Origin: Chara braunii
Lineage: Eukaryota; Streptophyta; Charophyceae; Charales; Characeae
Length of the DNA: 33,812 nucleotides
Assembly (NCBI GenBank): GCA_003427395.1
Contig: BFEA01000259.1
Span: 210,165 to 243,976 of the forward strand
Direction of reading: 5' to 3'
Both the position numbers and the translations under genes were made by a program. The notes beneath the pieces were generated by a model. That model saw only the letters and a list, made by a program, of their open reading frames with translations. It searched no databases and was not told where the DNA came from. Shown piece after piece: positions 8,494-18,640 of this stretch. Positions within the stretch are counted from its first letter, which is position 1; each line of letters starts with the position of its first letter.

Positions 8494-9960
8494 TGTCGAG
8501 ACAGTGTCTTTTCTCCCCTCATCTATGCAATTTTGACAATTGGCGCCAACCATCTTTTTGCTTGCGGCTATCTCTGACTTTTTTTTCTTGTTGGTGAATG
8601 ATGAATGAGTTAATTTTTCATCCGTGTCTTTGTTTCTCAGTGACTTGTCGGATTGGGCACGATGATCGGTTGAGTATGACTTTTGTGCACTCTAGGCTAT
8701 GATGATGTGAATGAAAGATTCGTTTGGCTAAAGTGGCGTGATATATGTGTACTTGCCGACTTCTGGCCTCCATTTTCCCCCTTCTTCAGGAAATCGTATG
8801 ATCAGTCGTGTTCCCGCCCGAGAAAGTTCGACCCTTAGGGCCGCCGCTTACCCACGCGGCTGCAGATATACACCCGATCTGTTCTCCCTCATTCCTCCTC
8901 CTTATTGAGAATTTGAGCGTATCGGTCTCTCGGGCGCTTGCGTAAGATCTTTGCAAGCTCTTTGGCTTAATGGGAATGCATGTCGTTCTCCTTATAAATG
9001 GATGGATTTAATGCATGAGTACATGTTGATTTCTTATTCCCATTTTCTTTCGAGGTCGTATAGACAAGTCTGATGGGAAAGGTTGCCGTCTCGGTGGGTG
9101 TATGTCTCTACCGAGGAGCGAGCATTTGATTCAATGCGTAATCGTTCCCTGACTTAGATGACTATCCCGTCAGAAAATAGCCATCTGATCCAGGTCCATC
9201 CGACTGAGAGCACGATCTTGTGCACGCACGTGTAAGCGCGACCGAGAAGGACATTGGTCACACGCGTGTCTGCAAGACCTGTTTCTGGACCCCATGACGA
9301 AATTTACGACGGCATGGATAACGAAATTCCGTTCCATATCACGAATCGAGAAAGTTTGAGGCACGGCGATTCTGGGAGCACTACTAGGAGTGGGAAAACG
9401 CCTATCTTCTCGCACGACCCAGACCCAATCCTCTGAAATTTTGCTATCAGACAGGAGACGAACGGGTCTGTGAATGGCACATCAAACGGGCCTTAAGCGC
9501 AATCCCCTTTCCCTCCCAATTCCCCAGCTCACACGTAACCCACGTCATCGCCTAGCCTGGTATTCTCGTCCTTGAAACGGACTTCCCTCCCTACCGCCTC
9601 GTACTATTGCCTTTTCATTGCCTGACTGCTGCCCCTTGGCATGCGATCGCCCCCTACTGGCCCCGAACCTCGTGCTCCAAGTGCCAGCAAGATAGCGTGT
9701 ACCGAGCCGTGGGATTCGTTCGACGAACCCGGACCGAGGCCGAGCAGCGAGCACACAGCCTCCATCTGAGGCCGGCCTCGTCGGATTCCGAGGTTTTCCA
9801 CGAGCGACCCCAGCAGTTGTTCGGGCAAAGCGACCCCCACAGTGTTCCACCGGTTCATCAAATATGAACGGCCCCGCCGCGGAAACCAGCGGGGATGGTA
9901 ACTTCCCTTTCGAAAGCATAAGAGCCATACGCGACCCGCACCTACCATCTTGCACAACTA
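8488..9960. other. No gene or repeat recognised
   Basis: About 1.5 kb with no open frame that resembles a known protein, no strong repeat and no RNA gene. Short open frames such as 9607-9867 (plus) and 9545-9955 (minus) have no motif or codon pattern that I can support. Exons of an unrecognised gene cannot be excluded by eye. Confidence 0.5.
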
Positions 9961-10186
9961 TCCCTGAAATTTGTCACCGGAGATCCCAGGTCCGACCTGG
10001 GACTCCACCCCCACTTTCCTAAAATCCTTGGCACTGTGACGCCCAAACCTCACGCCCGGCGCGACTTCCTGATCGGAGTGGGATGTGGGTCTGGAAGTGC
10101 GAAAAGGGGTGTGCCAAGGATTTTTGGGGAAAGTGGGGATGGAGTCCCAGGTCGGAACTGAGATCTCCTATGGCAAAGTTCCAGGG
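9961..10186. repeat. Long imperfect inverted repeat (foldback / MITE-like)
   Basis: The left arm 9961-10034 and right arm 10111-10186 are reverse complements over about 75 bp with scattered mismatches. From the loop outward both read GTGCCAAGGATTTT, then AAAGTGGGG, GGAGTCCCAGGTCGGA and GATCTCC. The loop is about 76 bp and contains TGTGACGCCC. Weaker similarity extends another 25-30 bp outward on both sides. The left arm holds a smaller palindrome (CCAGGTCCGACCTGG). No open frame and no clear target-site duplication were seen. Confidence 0.8.
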
Positions 10187-10452
10187 GCATAGATGCAATA
10201 TGGGTAAGGGGGACAAGTTATTTCCGGTCTGATGGTAGTCGGGTCATGCAGCATAGGGCATATGGCATGCGTGGTGCATTTAGGGTCGTCCGATCCGTCG
10301 GTTTTGATGACGACGTTTCGGGGAGGGGTCTGCCCAGGATGGTTGTGATTCCGATAGGTTGGGCCTTCGGGTGCAGACACGTGGCGTCTGTCGTCGCGCG
10401 TTTGGGTTAGGCCCTCTAGCTTCAACGGTTCGTCGGTTGCCGCGTCGCCGAC

Positions 10453-10500
10453 AATTTTCGCAAGGCGTGCGGGGCCATTAATTTTCGCAAGGCGTGCGGG
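10453..10500 (+). repeat. 21-bp direct repeat at the LINE-1 5' junction
   Basis: ATTTTCGCAAGGCGTGCGGG (preceded by A in both copies) occurs at 10453-10473 and identically at 10480-10500, separated by six bases. The second copy lies where LINE-1 coding similarity begins. It may be a 5'-junction microduplication from truncated LINE insertion. Confidence 0.8.
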
Positions 10501-11190
10501 ACCTCATGCGAGGGGTAGGGGGGAAGGTGTGGCCCGACGTGGTATGCATACAAGAGACTCACTTGATGGACCAACCAGAGCATCACAGGGCAAGAAAGCA
10601 GGTATGGTCGTTCCAGAGCTACCACGCCTATACCCCTACCCCGGGGAGAGCGGGTGTCGCAATATGGGTCCCCCCGGAGTCACACTTTGAAGTCCTCCAC
10701 TGGGAGAAAGATGAAGAGGACGGTCGTTGGGTCTCCATATTGGGAATGCTTGAGCTGGAGGTGATCTGCATAGTCTCCCTTTATGCCCCTAACACCGCCC
10801 GGGAAAGACGAGATTTTTTGGAAAAAATAAAAAGGGTGCCACCCCCGGCGTTCCGGTGGTGTTGGCTGGGGACTATAACGCAGCTCCTGACCGAGGGCTG
10901 GACAGATGGAGAATACAGCCATCCACAGCCCACAATGTGGAAGAGGACGAAAGCATGATAGGGGACTTCTGCTCCTCCCTCCAGCTCTTCGACACGTTCA
11001 GACGAAGCCATCCCACCTGTGTTAAGCATAATGACTCGAACAGGCTATCCAAGTCTCGCATTGATCTGATTCTGGCTTCAGAGGATCTGGTAGGCGGATT
11101 GACTGCAACTGCCATATTACCTGCGAGCCCATACCCTGGCCTGGACCACAGAATGTGTCTGGCCATCTGGACATTCCGCAAACGCCCAGA
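10494..11190 (+). pseudogene. LINE-1 endonuclease domain
   Basis: An endonuclease/exonuclease/phosphatase fold domain, which in LINEs nicks target DNA. Visible motifs: WPDVVCIQETH (metal-binding Glu), GRAGVAIWV, VSLYAPNTARERRDFL, then after a frame change in a C-run near 10840-10850 LAGDYNAAPDRGLDRW (the G-D-F/Y-N motif), LSKSRIDLIL and GLDHRMCLAIW (the terminal D-H pair). The two frames overlap around 10856-10958. The first roughly 25 residues of the domain are missing by 5' truncation. Apart from that loss and the frameshift, the catalytic motifs are all present. Confidence 0.85.
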
Positions 11191-12720
11191 TCAAGGGGCC
11201 AGCTACTACAAACTCAACGCCTCACTACTCAAGATGAAATCCTACCAAGAATACCTGCGACAAGTTTGGGATTTTTGGAAAGAAAAGAGACAATTGCACG
11301 ACTTACCAATTGCATGGTTCAATAATGGTCTCTTCTTCCTGGCCAGGAAAAGTAATGAATTTTCTAAATATTTGGCGGCCAAGCGACACCAACAGGAAAT
11401 TCAGATGATTAGAGAGCTATCGGAATACGAGCAGCAAGAAAGTTCGGATGAGCACGAGCAATCAGGCCTAAGGACTTATAATCAAATACAAGAGCTAAAA
11501 GGAAAACTTCTAGACATTGCAAAATATCGCTCGCAGGGAGCCAAACTGAGAGCAAGACAGACAACTTCTTCAACAGAAGGCACTATGGATGCACATTTTT
11601 TCGGATTGGCCCGACCGAGGGGCAAACATACCACAATAGAGGTACTCTATCAGACAGAGGCAAGGGAGATGGAACCGGTCACGACCACGGCTGGATGCAC
11701 TAAAATCGCTCGTGATTTTTACAAGGACCTCTTCTCCTCACACATACACAATCCGGACAAAACAACCCATAACAGCCTGATAGACGACTTTCTAAGCCCC
11801 ATGGAAAAGGCGTTGTCACAGGAGCATTGAGCATCCCTCAAGCCTACGCTCTCTAAACAAGAGCTCTGGACGGCCCTCATACAAATGCAAGAAGACAAAG
11901 CACCGGGCGTAGACGGCTTCCCTAAAGAATTTTGGGAGTCCACCTGGGACTATCTAAACCCGGATATTATGGAATAATATAAGGAGGTATGGAAGACTGG
12001 AGAGATGGGCGAAAGGGTAGGGCAAGGAGTGTTGACTCTCCTGTACAAAAAGGGGACAAGATGGATATCCGCAACTACCGGCCCATTACGCTTCTCACGG
12101 TCATCTACAAAATGTTGTCAAAAGCCCTGGCTAACCGTTTGATCCCGGTGATGGAGGACATTATCCACCCGTCTCAAACTGGAATCATACAGAACAAAAA
12201 CATACAAGATAACATACTTCTAGTTCACGAAGTCCTACAGCTAGCCCGAAACGACCGCCAGAATGCGGCCCTGATCTTCATTGATTTTGAAAAAGCCTAC
12301 GACCACGTCGACTGGCTTTTTCTGGATAAATGTCTAGAAAAAATGAATTTTGGGCCGGTCTTCCGACGGTGGATTCGAATCCTGCACCAGAACGCGACTA
12401 CTTGTATACAGGTTAATGGGTGTTTGGCACCACCTCTAAAATTGGAGAGCTCGGTGCGCCAAGGCGACCCGATCGCCCCCTTTTTGTTTCATGGAGGCAT
12501 TGGCAGCCAACCTCCGAGCACATAAGAACATCACCAGGATCCGAATTTCCCGCATTCCAGAGGAGGTCATTCTTGTCTGTTCCATTTTTGCAGATGATCT
12601 CACGATCATGGTACAGGCTACACACAACAATCTGGAGGAAATCCAGAAAATGATGGAAAATTTCACAAAGGTCTCAGACATGTCAGTAAACTGGGGGAGC
12701 AAGACACAGGGGTGGTGGAT
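11191..12720 (+). pseudogene. LINE-1 linker and reverse transcriptase
   Basis: The linker is helical and charged (AAKRHQQEIQMIRELSEYEQ). The RT follows: DKAPGVDGFPKEFWE near 11897, a frame change near 12050 at an A/G run, NYRPITLLTVIYKMLSK, SQTGIIQNKNIQDNILLVHE, FIDFEKAYDHVDW (12277-12315, first catalytic Asp), SVRQGDPIAPFLF (12456-12489) and FADD (12587-12598, the catalytic Asp pair). Just before FADD, a short deletion near 12490 removes about two residues that LINE-3 keeps and shifts the frame. In-frame stops: TGA 11828-11830 and TAA 11975-11977. The enzyme would copy element RNA at the nicked target. Confidence 0.88.
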
Positions 12721-14922
12721 CCACTATCGAGGGGGGCGCCCCCCAGAATCGCCGCAAGTAGCATGGAAACCATTAGAGGCCCCGATGAGGATTCTAGGCG
12801 TATCCATGACTGCATTTGGCTGTCCACCAACAAATGATGAGTGGGTAAGTACTCCTGCCCTGCAGAAGCTCCTTAACTGGAACAACAAGCACACCTCCCT
12901 CTATGGCCGAGCACTGGTTATAAACAACATGGCCTTTGCAGCATTATGGTACAAATCGGTGCTCTGGCCTTTAAGTAAAGGGGCATTAAAAAGAATCAAA
13001 CGTAAGGCAGCAACTTTCATTTGGAGGGGGGATAGCGAAAACAGTAAGGTCATCAGTAGTGTAGCATGGGACTCAATCATCCAGCCTAGGTCTCGAGGGG
13101 GCTTAGCGATCATAGATCCTGCAACACAAATCCAAGCACTGAGTCTTAAGTGGGTCAAAATAATGATATTTTCTTCCCAAAGCCCGTGGAGTGTCCTAAT
13201 ACTGAAGCATTTAGCCCGCATGGCCCCGGCAGCTCCCCCAGAGATACATCCACTTACATGGTTGGAGGACCGGTTTTGGACAATCCCACGGAAAATTGTA
13301 CAAAGGGGGGACAGGCGCCTGGAACACCCTGAACAGGAGGACGAAGACCAGCCAAGAGACAAATTTCTGCCATCCCTGTTGACAACGTGGAGGCGCCTTC
13401 CACTCCCCGATAACCCCCCCCCGGGCCGTTGGGAGGAAATTTATCGCCAACCCCTGTTTGACAATCGGTGGCTGACTGACCGAACAGGCTGTATCAGGTC
13501 AAGCTCTGCCCTACCATGGAGGAGTTGGGTCAAACGGGGAGTACTCAGAATAGGGAACCTTTGGAATCAGGAGAGCCGCAATTGGAAGACGGCGGATCAC
13601 TTGCGACAGAGCCTGCACCATTGCCACCACATAGAAAAACACCTGGAGGATCTCATTGAGACGGTCCCTATAGCTGGCATCAAATCCTCAAACGGGGGCC
13701 CGCCCTAAAAGAGGGGGACAAGGTAGCAACCAAAGGGACTCCACTGAGAGTAGGTCTGCTCCACATAGTGGACCCACGCATGGTGCTGGTAGAATACTAC
13801 GCCACCACTCACAGGGGTACCCTTGAAGAGCTTAGAGCCCCCTTCGAATGGCTGGAAATCGAACTAGTACATCGAATTCGGGTCCTGGAAGAGAATGGGG
13901 AGAAAGTGGTTTTTCAACCCCAGTGGGCCATACAGGAATTGGCCTTAGACCCAGNGGAATGGACCTGNNCTCTCCCTCAAGGAGNAAGGAGGGGNACAAC
14001 NGATCACATAACACTCTACAGATTATCAGTCAAATCCACGTACAAAATGTGCAGACCCAAGAGACATTTAAGGGATGAGGTAATAGACCGATGGGCTAAG
14101 CACCTCAATGTGGACCGCTCTCTCCTGAAGCCCATCCGCTGGTTTAAAGACCAGAAATCCAAACCTGCGAAAATCTCCTCCCTCCAACGGCAGATAACAC
14201 ACCGCTGCCTTCCTACAAATGATTGGTTAATAGACCGCACAAATCTGGAACAACTGGGTCTGGCACTTCCCTGGTGCCAGCGATGCTTGAGCATGTTCCC
14301 TCCCTGCAAGAAGGCAGAGACTATTGAGCATATCTTTATGCGAAGCCCAATAGCACGATTCACTTGGAGATGGTGGGACCGCATTTGGCGGATGAAAGTA
14401 GCGGAAGAGCCTTGGCCATGGTCATGGCAAGCCATCCTATTAGGACATTGGCCGAAGGTAGGGGAATGCTCGGATTTTGCAGAGAACATGTTCTTTTTAG
14501 GTAGAAGGGCGGTGATGTGGGCTTTGTGGGGGCAGAGATGTGTCTTAGCCCACAAAAAGGTGACAGTAGAGGGAGAAGAAATAACTAAGCAAATTCAACA
14601 ACAAATAGAACTGACACTTATGAGAAAGTGGAGCGAAACAAAGTCTCAGTTGGATCTCTTCATACAGACCACTGATATTAGGCGACTGCTCACGGTATTC
14701 TGCACAAATTGGTTGGGAGGGGAAAGGGAAGGATGGGTAGCGAAAGTCATATGGAGCGGGGACAGACCGGGCGACAAACAGGAGCTGGAAAGGATAAAGG
14801 ATTACAAACTAGTTTTCAAAGACTGGACCCAGGTGGATCCCTTGTGCCCTCTGAGGCCTCCCACAAACTTCCCAGATCCCTTCCCTCCCCACGCTCTCTC
14901 TCTAACAGAATTCGTGTGTTGA
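12721..14922 (+). pseudogene. LINE-1 C-terminal region with zf-RVT
   Basis: The thumb and connection region (MRILGVSMTAFG, LYGRALVINNMAFAALWYKS, FIWRGDSENSKV) continues in one frame to about 13672, where a one-base shift moves coding to the frame reading WHQILKRGPALKEGDKV. This stays open to the TGA after codon 14922. The zf-RVT domain (Pfam PF13966 type, typical of plant LINEs) spans about 14180-14400: ITHRCLPTNDWLIDR, WCQRC (14272-14286), ETIEHIFMRS (His at 14329). The last expected Cys is Ser (14344-14346); both other LINEs in this window keep Cys there. Six Ns at 13955-14001 hide a few residues. Confidence 0.85.
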
Positions 14923-15443
14923 GACTAATTATGGGACGACTCGGTGGATGGACGGAGGTGTCACCGGTGCCCCCCGGTGTCCCTCCCCAGTCCACCATGT
15001 CACATCAGGAGATGGAGAAAAGGCTGCTAGATTCTCGAGCTATTTCTGGCATCCGGCCAGCCGGATGAAGAGGCGGACTTTCTCAGATTTCTCCAGTGTT
15101 TTTCCCTGTTTCCTCTAAGCCTAGATTACTTGGTACAACGGTACGAAACTGGAACCTGCACAGTCAAACCTCCGGAGACCGGAGTAATCAATGCTGGCAG
15201 GATGCTCAGGATGCTCAGTCAATGTTCTCATGTGTCAAGCTGTACTCAAGCTGTACTCGGTCTGTACTCAGTCTGTACATGGGACACAGGACTCGTTTTC
15301 CAGCAGGTGACGCTCCCCACCAATAGATGGAGCCTTCCCCCGGGTACTAGTGGTGTCTGTGTTCAAATCAGCATCACTAGCACTGCAGGAGGGGGTGTTG
15401 GTTTCAAAAAGAAAAAGAAAAAAAGAAAAAAGAAAAAAAAAAA
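14923..15443 (+). other. LINE-1 3' UTR and A-rich tail
   Basis: Non-coding. It holds short tandem repeats of CTGTACTCAG type (15238-15280) and a segment GTTTTCCAGCAGGTGACGCT with CCCCACCAATAG (15297-15325) that reappears, reverse-complemented, in the minus-strand LINE 3' ends at about 17950-18010 and 19095-19140. It ends in an A-rich tract (15404-15443), the likely tail. LINE-2 coding sequence begins within ten bases of it. Confidence 0.7.
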
Positions 15444-15448
15444 GGACT

Positions 15449-16927
15449 GACCTGCGTTGTTTTTGGTTAGCGTTTCTTTTTCTTGAATATCTTCGTAAGC
15501 AAATACCGTCGGGGGTGTGGGCTGGTATTATGAAGGCTTGGAGAGCCGTTTGCCCCCGTTTGCAACCCCCTCAGATGATATACGAGCGACTGCTTACTCA
15601 ACCATTGTTCAATAACCCTGGGATTTTGACGGTCCAGGGACTGCCATTTGCATGTTTTGGGCCTGGCCAATTTGGGAATGCATGGATGGGTAGAGGCATT
15701 GGTACCCTTTCGGATCTGTGGGATACTCAATCAGCAGACTGGAAAACAATTGAATTGCTGGCACCTGTTTTGACTGGTTTGTGGCACCAAGAACAGCATC
15801 TTCATCAGCTGCAAAATGCGATTCCACAAAGTTGGGTAGATGTCTTAAGGCACGGTCTTCAGGTGGTCGAGGGCATGTAGTATAAACAGGGAGACCAGGT
15901 CATGCCACGATATATTTGGAGAAAGGAGACATACTCGGAGGTGGTAGATACACCCTACTCATGTTGGGAAGTCCAAGGAGACGCCTTCTCATACGGAGAG
16001 CCTCTTCAATGTGTACAAGAAGAGATACCTCTCCCTCCATTGGAACAGATGCGGCCAGTATGTATGATTGAACAAAACCTCAGTTACCGACCTTTTTGTT
16101 TGCAGACTCCGTGTTCACACCTGCCGGTGGACCCCAGAGATTGGGCATGGCACCACCCTCGAAATCCGAAAAAACTGGTCTTTTTACAAGAGTACACTTG
16201 CAAGCTGGGCTATTAGATGATAAGGCCACAAGTGGATGTTAATTGGGTAGTGGCACGGAGGTGGATGGGGACTGGATGGATTGCAGACTCTTTACCAAGA
16301 TTGGCCCAAGCACTTCCGGGATTTTGGAAGCAATTTTTGGATTTGACTAACAAGAAAAATGCTAGCCTGGTATGGTTAATGATGCATTTGGCATTGCCAG
16401 TGGCCACATGGTGCTCGCGCAGGACTGCCAAAGCTACTCCCCAGTGTACGATATGTCCAGGAACTCGTATTGAAGATGTTCAACATTTTGTGTTGCACTG
16501 TGACCTCACCCGACCCTTCTGGGATTGGTGGCGACACTCCTCTGTTCCGATCCCAGATGTGACGACCAGATGGGATGATTGCTTTGTGCTTTTGGGGACA
16601 GCATATAGACGAACTCGGCCTTCTGACCGATATTCACATGCAGAGGAAACGCTTCGTGCAGCAATCCTCACGATGTTCTGGAATTACCGTAATATGGCAG
16701 TTCGGAGGGGGAAACAGACAACCCCCCCTATGATCAGAGCAGAAGTGAAATATAACATCAAACTGGCGATATCGGCACACTGGGAACTAAGGGTGCAGAA
16801 CAAAGGGTACACAGCCAAAGCGGTCAAATGGTCCAGATCCAAATGGGGAGCCTTTGATGGACTTTGTTTTGTCAATCTGCAGGGGGAGGCCTTTCCTCAC
16901 CTGGTTTTTTCGGATTTCTTTTTGTGA
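15449..16927 (+). pseudogene. LINE-2 C-terminal ORF with zf-RVT, two stops
   Basis: A single reading frame from 15449 to the TGA after 16927, broken only by TAG at 15878-15880 and TAG at 16214-16216. The first part (YERLLTQPLFNN, GIGTLSDLWDTQSADWKTIE) aligns with the LINE-1 region reading YRQPLFDNRWL and LRIGNLWNQESRNWKTA. The zf-RVT motif is CTICPGTRIEDVQHFVLHC (16445 onward), with both Cys, the His and the final Cys intact, followed by FWDWWRH. The RT catalytic core is absent. The absence of indels over about 1.5 kb suggests this copy is younger or less decayed than LINE-1. Confidence 0.85.
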
Positions 16928-17274
16928 TATTTTTTTGTGAAAATGTAATATAATGTAATATAAGCAACGCTGAATAGGATGATGGATAACTTTGACAACT
17001 CCTCCACTGTGCAATTGTGAGTATAGGATAGTAGCTTTAGCGGGCCTTTTCTTATGCCTTTCCTTTAGCAGTAGACTACTTTCCTAGTTCGTTTGTTTTC
17101 CTAGACTTTTTGTTATTCTGTTATGTTTTTCTTGTTGTGTGACCGATTTCGGTTTTCTGGTTTTTCAGGCGTTTCTGGTTCGCTTTGAGATGTTAGGTTG
17201 TAGACATTGCAGATTTGCGGACTTGGTAATCTAGAAGTTTGTTGTGTCCGAGTGGCAGGGGTCCCAAGCGGTGA
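16928..17274 (+). other. LINE-2 3' UTR, AT-rich
   Basis: Directly after the stop there are repeated AATATAATGTAATATAA blocks (16944-16963), then T-rich sequence (17041-17170). No open frame is supported. It leads into the inverted-repeat arm that begins near 17275. Confidence 0.55.
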
Positions 17275-17374
17275 CATAACTGTGGCTGGGGATGAGATCG
17301 GCCAGGAGTGTCTTTTTCAGCCCTGTCTGCTGCAGTATTCATGTAAGGGACGCCGGACCCAATTATAATTTGTC

Positions 17375-17405
<31 letters not shown>

Positions 17406-17668
17406 ATTAACAACCATCTATATATATGTCCTCTTCTCCCTCTCTCCCTACGGTTTACTGGGCAGTGTTGTTTGACTATATAATATATATATATATATAT
17501 ATCATCAGACAGACATATATTTGATTATATTTTTTTACAAGAAAGCAACCATTCCATAATATGCCGGAAAGGGGTCCAGCGACGTCCCTTACATATAACT
17601 TATAAGCCGCAGCCATACAGGGCTGGGAAAATCACTCCCGACCAATCAATCCCCAACTGCAGCCGACA
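17275..17668. repeat. Inverted pair of LINE 3'-end-like segments around AT repeats
   Basis: The left arm (about 17275-17363) and right arm (about 17571-17668) are reverse complements with gaps. Shared blocks read outward to inward: TGGGGAT, TCGG.C.GGAGTG, CAGCCCTGT, GCTGC, TGTAAGGGACG, then GGACCC. Between them lie TA microsatellites (17375-17402 and 17480-17502) and AT-rich DNA. Because GGGACG-GGACC also marks the other LINE 3' ends nearby, this is best read as two LINE 3' ends meeting tail to tail, though a foldback element is possible. Confidence 0.7.
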
Positions 17669-17871
17669 AATGAATCAAAGGTTAGTCAAACCCTAACTGC
17701 TACTAACCAGCCATTGAAGACCAAGCACAGTTTTAAATTAGAGAAAATTTGAATCTGGAGCTACCCAACTCAGTCAACAAGAGGCTCCCTACTACCCACC
17801 ATCTAACCAATATCGTCATCAGATTTCAGATTACTATGCCCCAGTAATCTAATAATTTAATTAGTATCCCT

Positions 17872-18330
17872 TTTTTTTTTTTTTTTTTAACATCATTGAA
17901 GGGGAGTTGAGGGGATGCTGATAAGAGCAGACAACCCCTCTACCCTCCCTGCTTGATAGATGGCTCCGTTCCATTGGTGGGGAGCTGCACCTGCTGGAAA
18001 ACAGGTCCAGCGTCCCTTTACATCATAGTCACTGAAAAGACAAGGAGCAGCTCGTGCTGGGACCCGGGCCCAGCGTCCCTTCTGATCTGATGTGAGCATA
18101 GAAATAAGAATAGGAAAAGATAAGAGGATTTGGCTCCTGCGCCTCTTCACCTTGAACGGGCGCCAGATATGTGTGTCCACCTAGCACTTCCAATCTTTAT
18201 AGCCTCTCCCTGCAGGGAACCGGACCCAGCGTCTTTCTGAACTGTACTCTTACTATAGTATGAAAATTCATACTCACCAAGGAGGTAAGGACCGTGTGTC
18301 TTGCTGCCCTTTCCAGGCGCCATATATGCA
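17872..18330 (-). mobile_element. LINE 3'-end fragment, minus strand
   Basis: Read on the minus strand, this ends in an A tract (T run at 17872-17889 on plus). Just upstream it carries GTTTTCCAGCAGGTGCAGCT, CCCCACCAATGG and TGCTCTTATCAGCATCCC. The same block order occurs in the LINE-1 3' UTR (15290-15400). Motifs like GGGACGCTGGRCC occur three times (near 18003, 18065 and 18218), the first being able to form the stem GCTGGA/TCCAGC (17993-18011). No coding sequence was recognised. Confidence 0.7.
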
Positions 18331-18335
18331 AATAA

Positions 18336-18536
18336 TCTAACATTCTATCCTACCATATCAAGAAGCTGACACAGATCATGATCAGAGAGGATGAAGGAAT
18401 AATGCAGGATTTCAAACGACATCTAGCGCATACCATGAACTTGGAACCAATGGCAGACCTGATGGGGGAAAGGGATCTGGAAACTCTGAAGGTGGACTCA
18501 TTGGAATGCTGGGATCAATATTACTCCAATCATTAA
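18336..18536 (+). CDS. Small open frame of unknown function
   Basis: About 66 codons lie between a TAA near 18331 and a TAA at 18534-18536, with no supported start codon upstream of an internal ATG. The translation is not low-complexity (it includes REDEGIMQDFKRHLAHTMNL and LKVDSLECWDQYYSNH) and has an even mix of charged and hydrophobic residues. It lies between two LINE fragments, so it may be the end of an unrecognised repeat ORF or chance. Confidence 0.2.
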   Translation, partial: SNILSYHIKKLTQIMIREDEGIMQDFKRHLAHTMNLEPMADLMGERDLETLKVDSLECWDQYYSNH

Positions 18537-18640
18537 AAGTTAGTCGATAATTCCTTGAGACTTTTCCTGGAATATTTTCCTGCCTTCTTTCTCATTCCAC
18601 CCGCCCCACCCTCCCTCCTTATTCCCCGCCAAGCCAGTAA

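Larger units (their letters stand above)
10476..15443 (+). mobile_element. LINE-1: plant-type LINE with EN, RT and zf-RVT, decayed
   Basis: A plus-strand non-LTR retrotransposon. The order is apurinic-type endonuclease, linker, reverse transcriptase, C-terminal domain with zinc-binding motif, 3' UTR and an A-rich tail (15404-15443). It is 5'-truncated: the nearest relative here, LINE-3, has about 25 more endonuclease residues (NVNGLASAKQPKLQ and onward) before the point where LINE-1 starts. I see no ORF1. Four frame changes (near 10845, 12050, 12490 and 13673), two in-frame stops (TGA 11828, TAA 11975) and six ambiguous bases (13955-14001) break the coding sequence. No target-site duplication was found by eye. 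Confidence 0.85.
15449..17400 (+). mobile_element. LINE-2: 5'-truncated related LINE
   Basis: Only the C-terminal part of the ORF and the 3' UTR are present. It starts directly after the LINE-1 A-rich tail, so either LINE-1 inserted into or next to it, or LINE-2 is an independently truncated copy. Its sequence is clearly different from LINE-1 and LINE-3 but keeps the same domain order. The 3' UTR runs from 16928 to the TA microsatellite (about 17375-17402), where the last recognisable block is GTAAGGGACGCCGGACCC. Confidence 0.75.

Noticed and set aside
8053-8597. Open frames of 146-230 codons on both strands through the GA repeat
   Set aside because: They run through 259 Ns and dinucleotide repeats that cannot contain stops; the translation is Glu-Arg or Ser-Leu only.
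9545-9957. Overlapping open frames on both strands (9607-9867 plus; 9545-9955 and 9604-9957 minus)
   Set aside because: No motif, no way to choose a strand, and GC-rich sequence lengthens chance frames.
12371-12390. GGATTCGAATCCTG, similar to a tRNA T-arm
   Set aside because: It lies in the RT coding sequence and no cloverleaf or A box is present upstream at the right distance.
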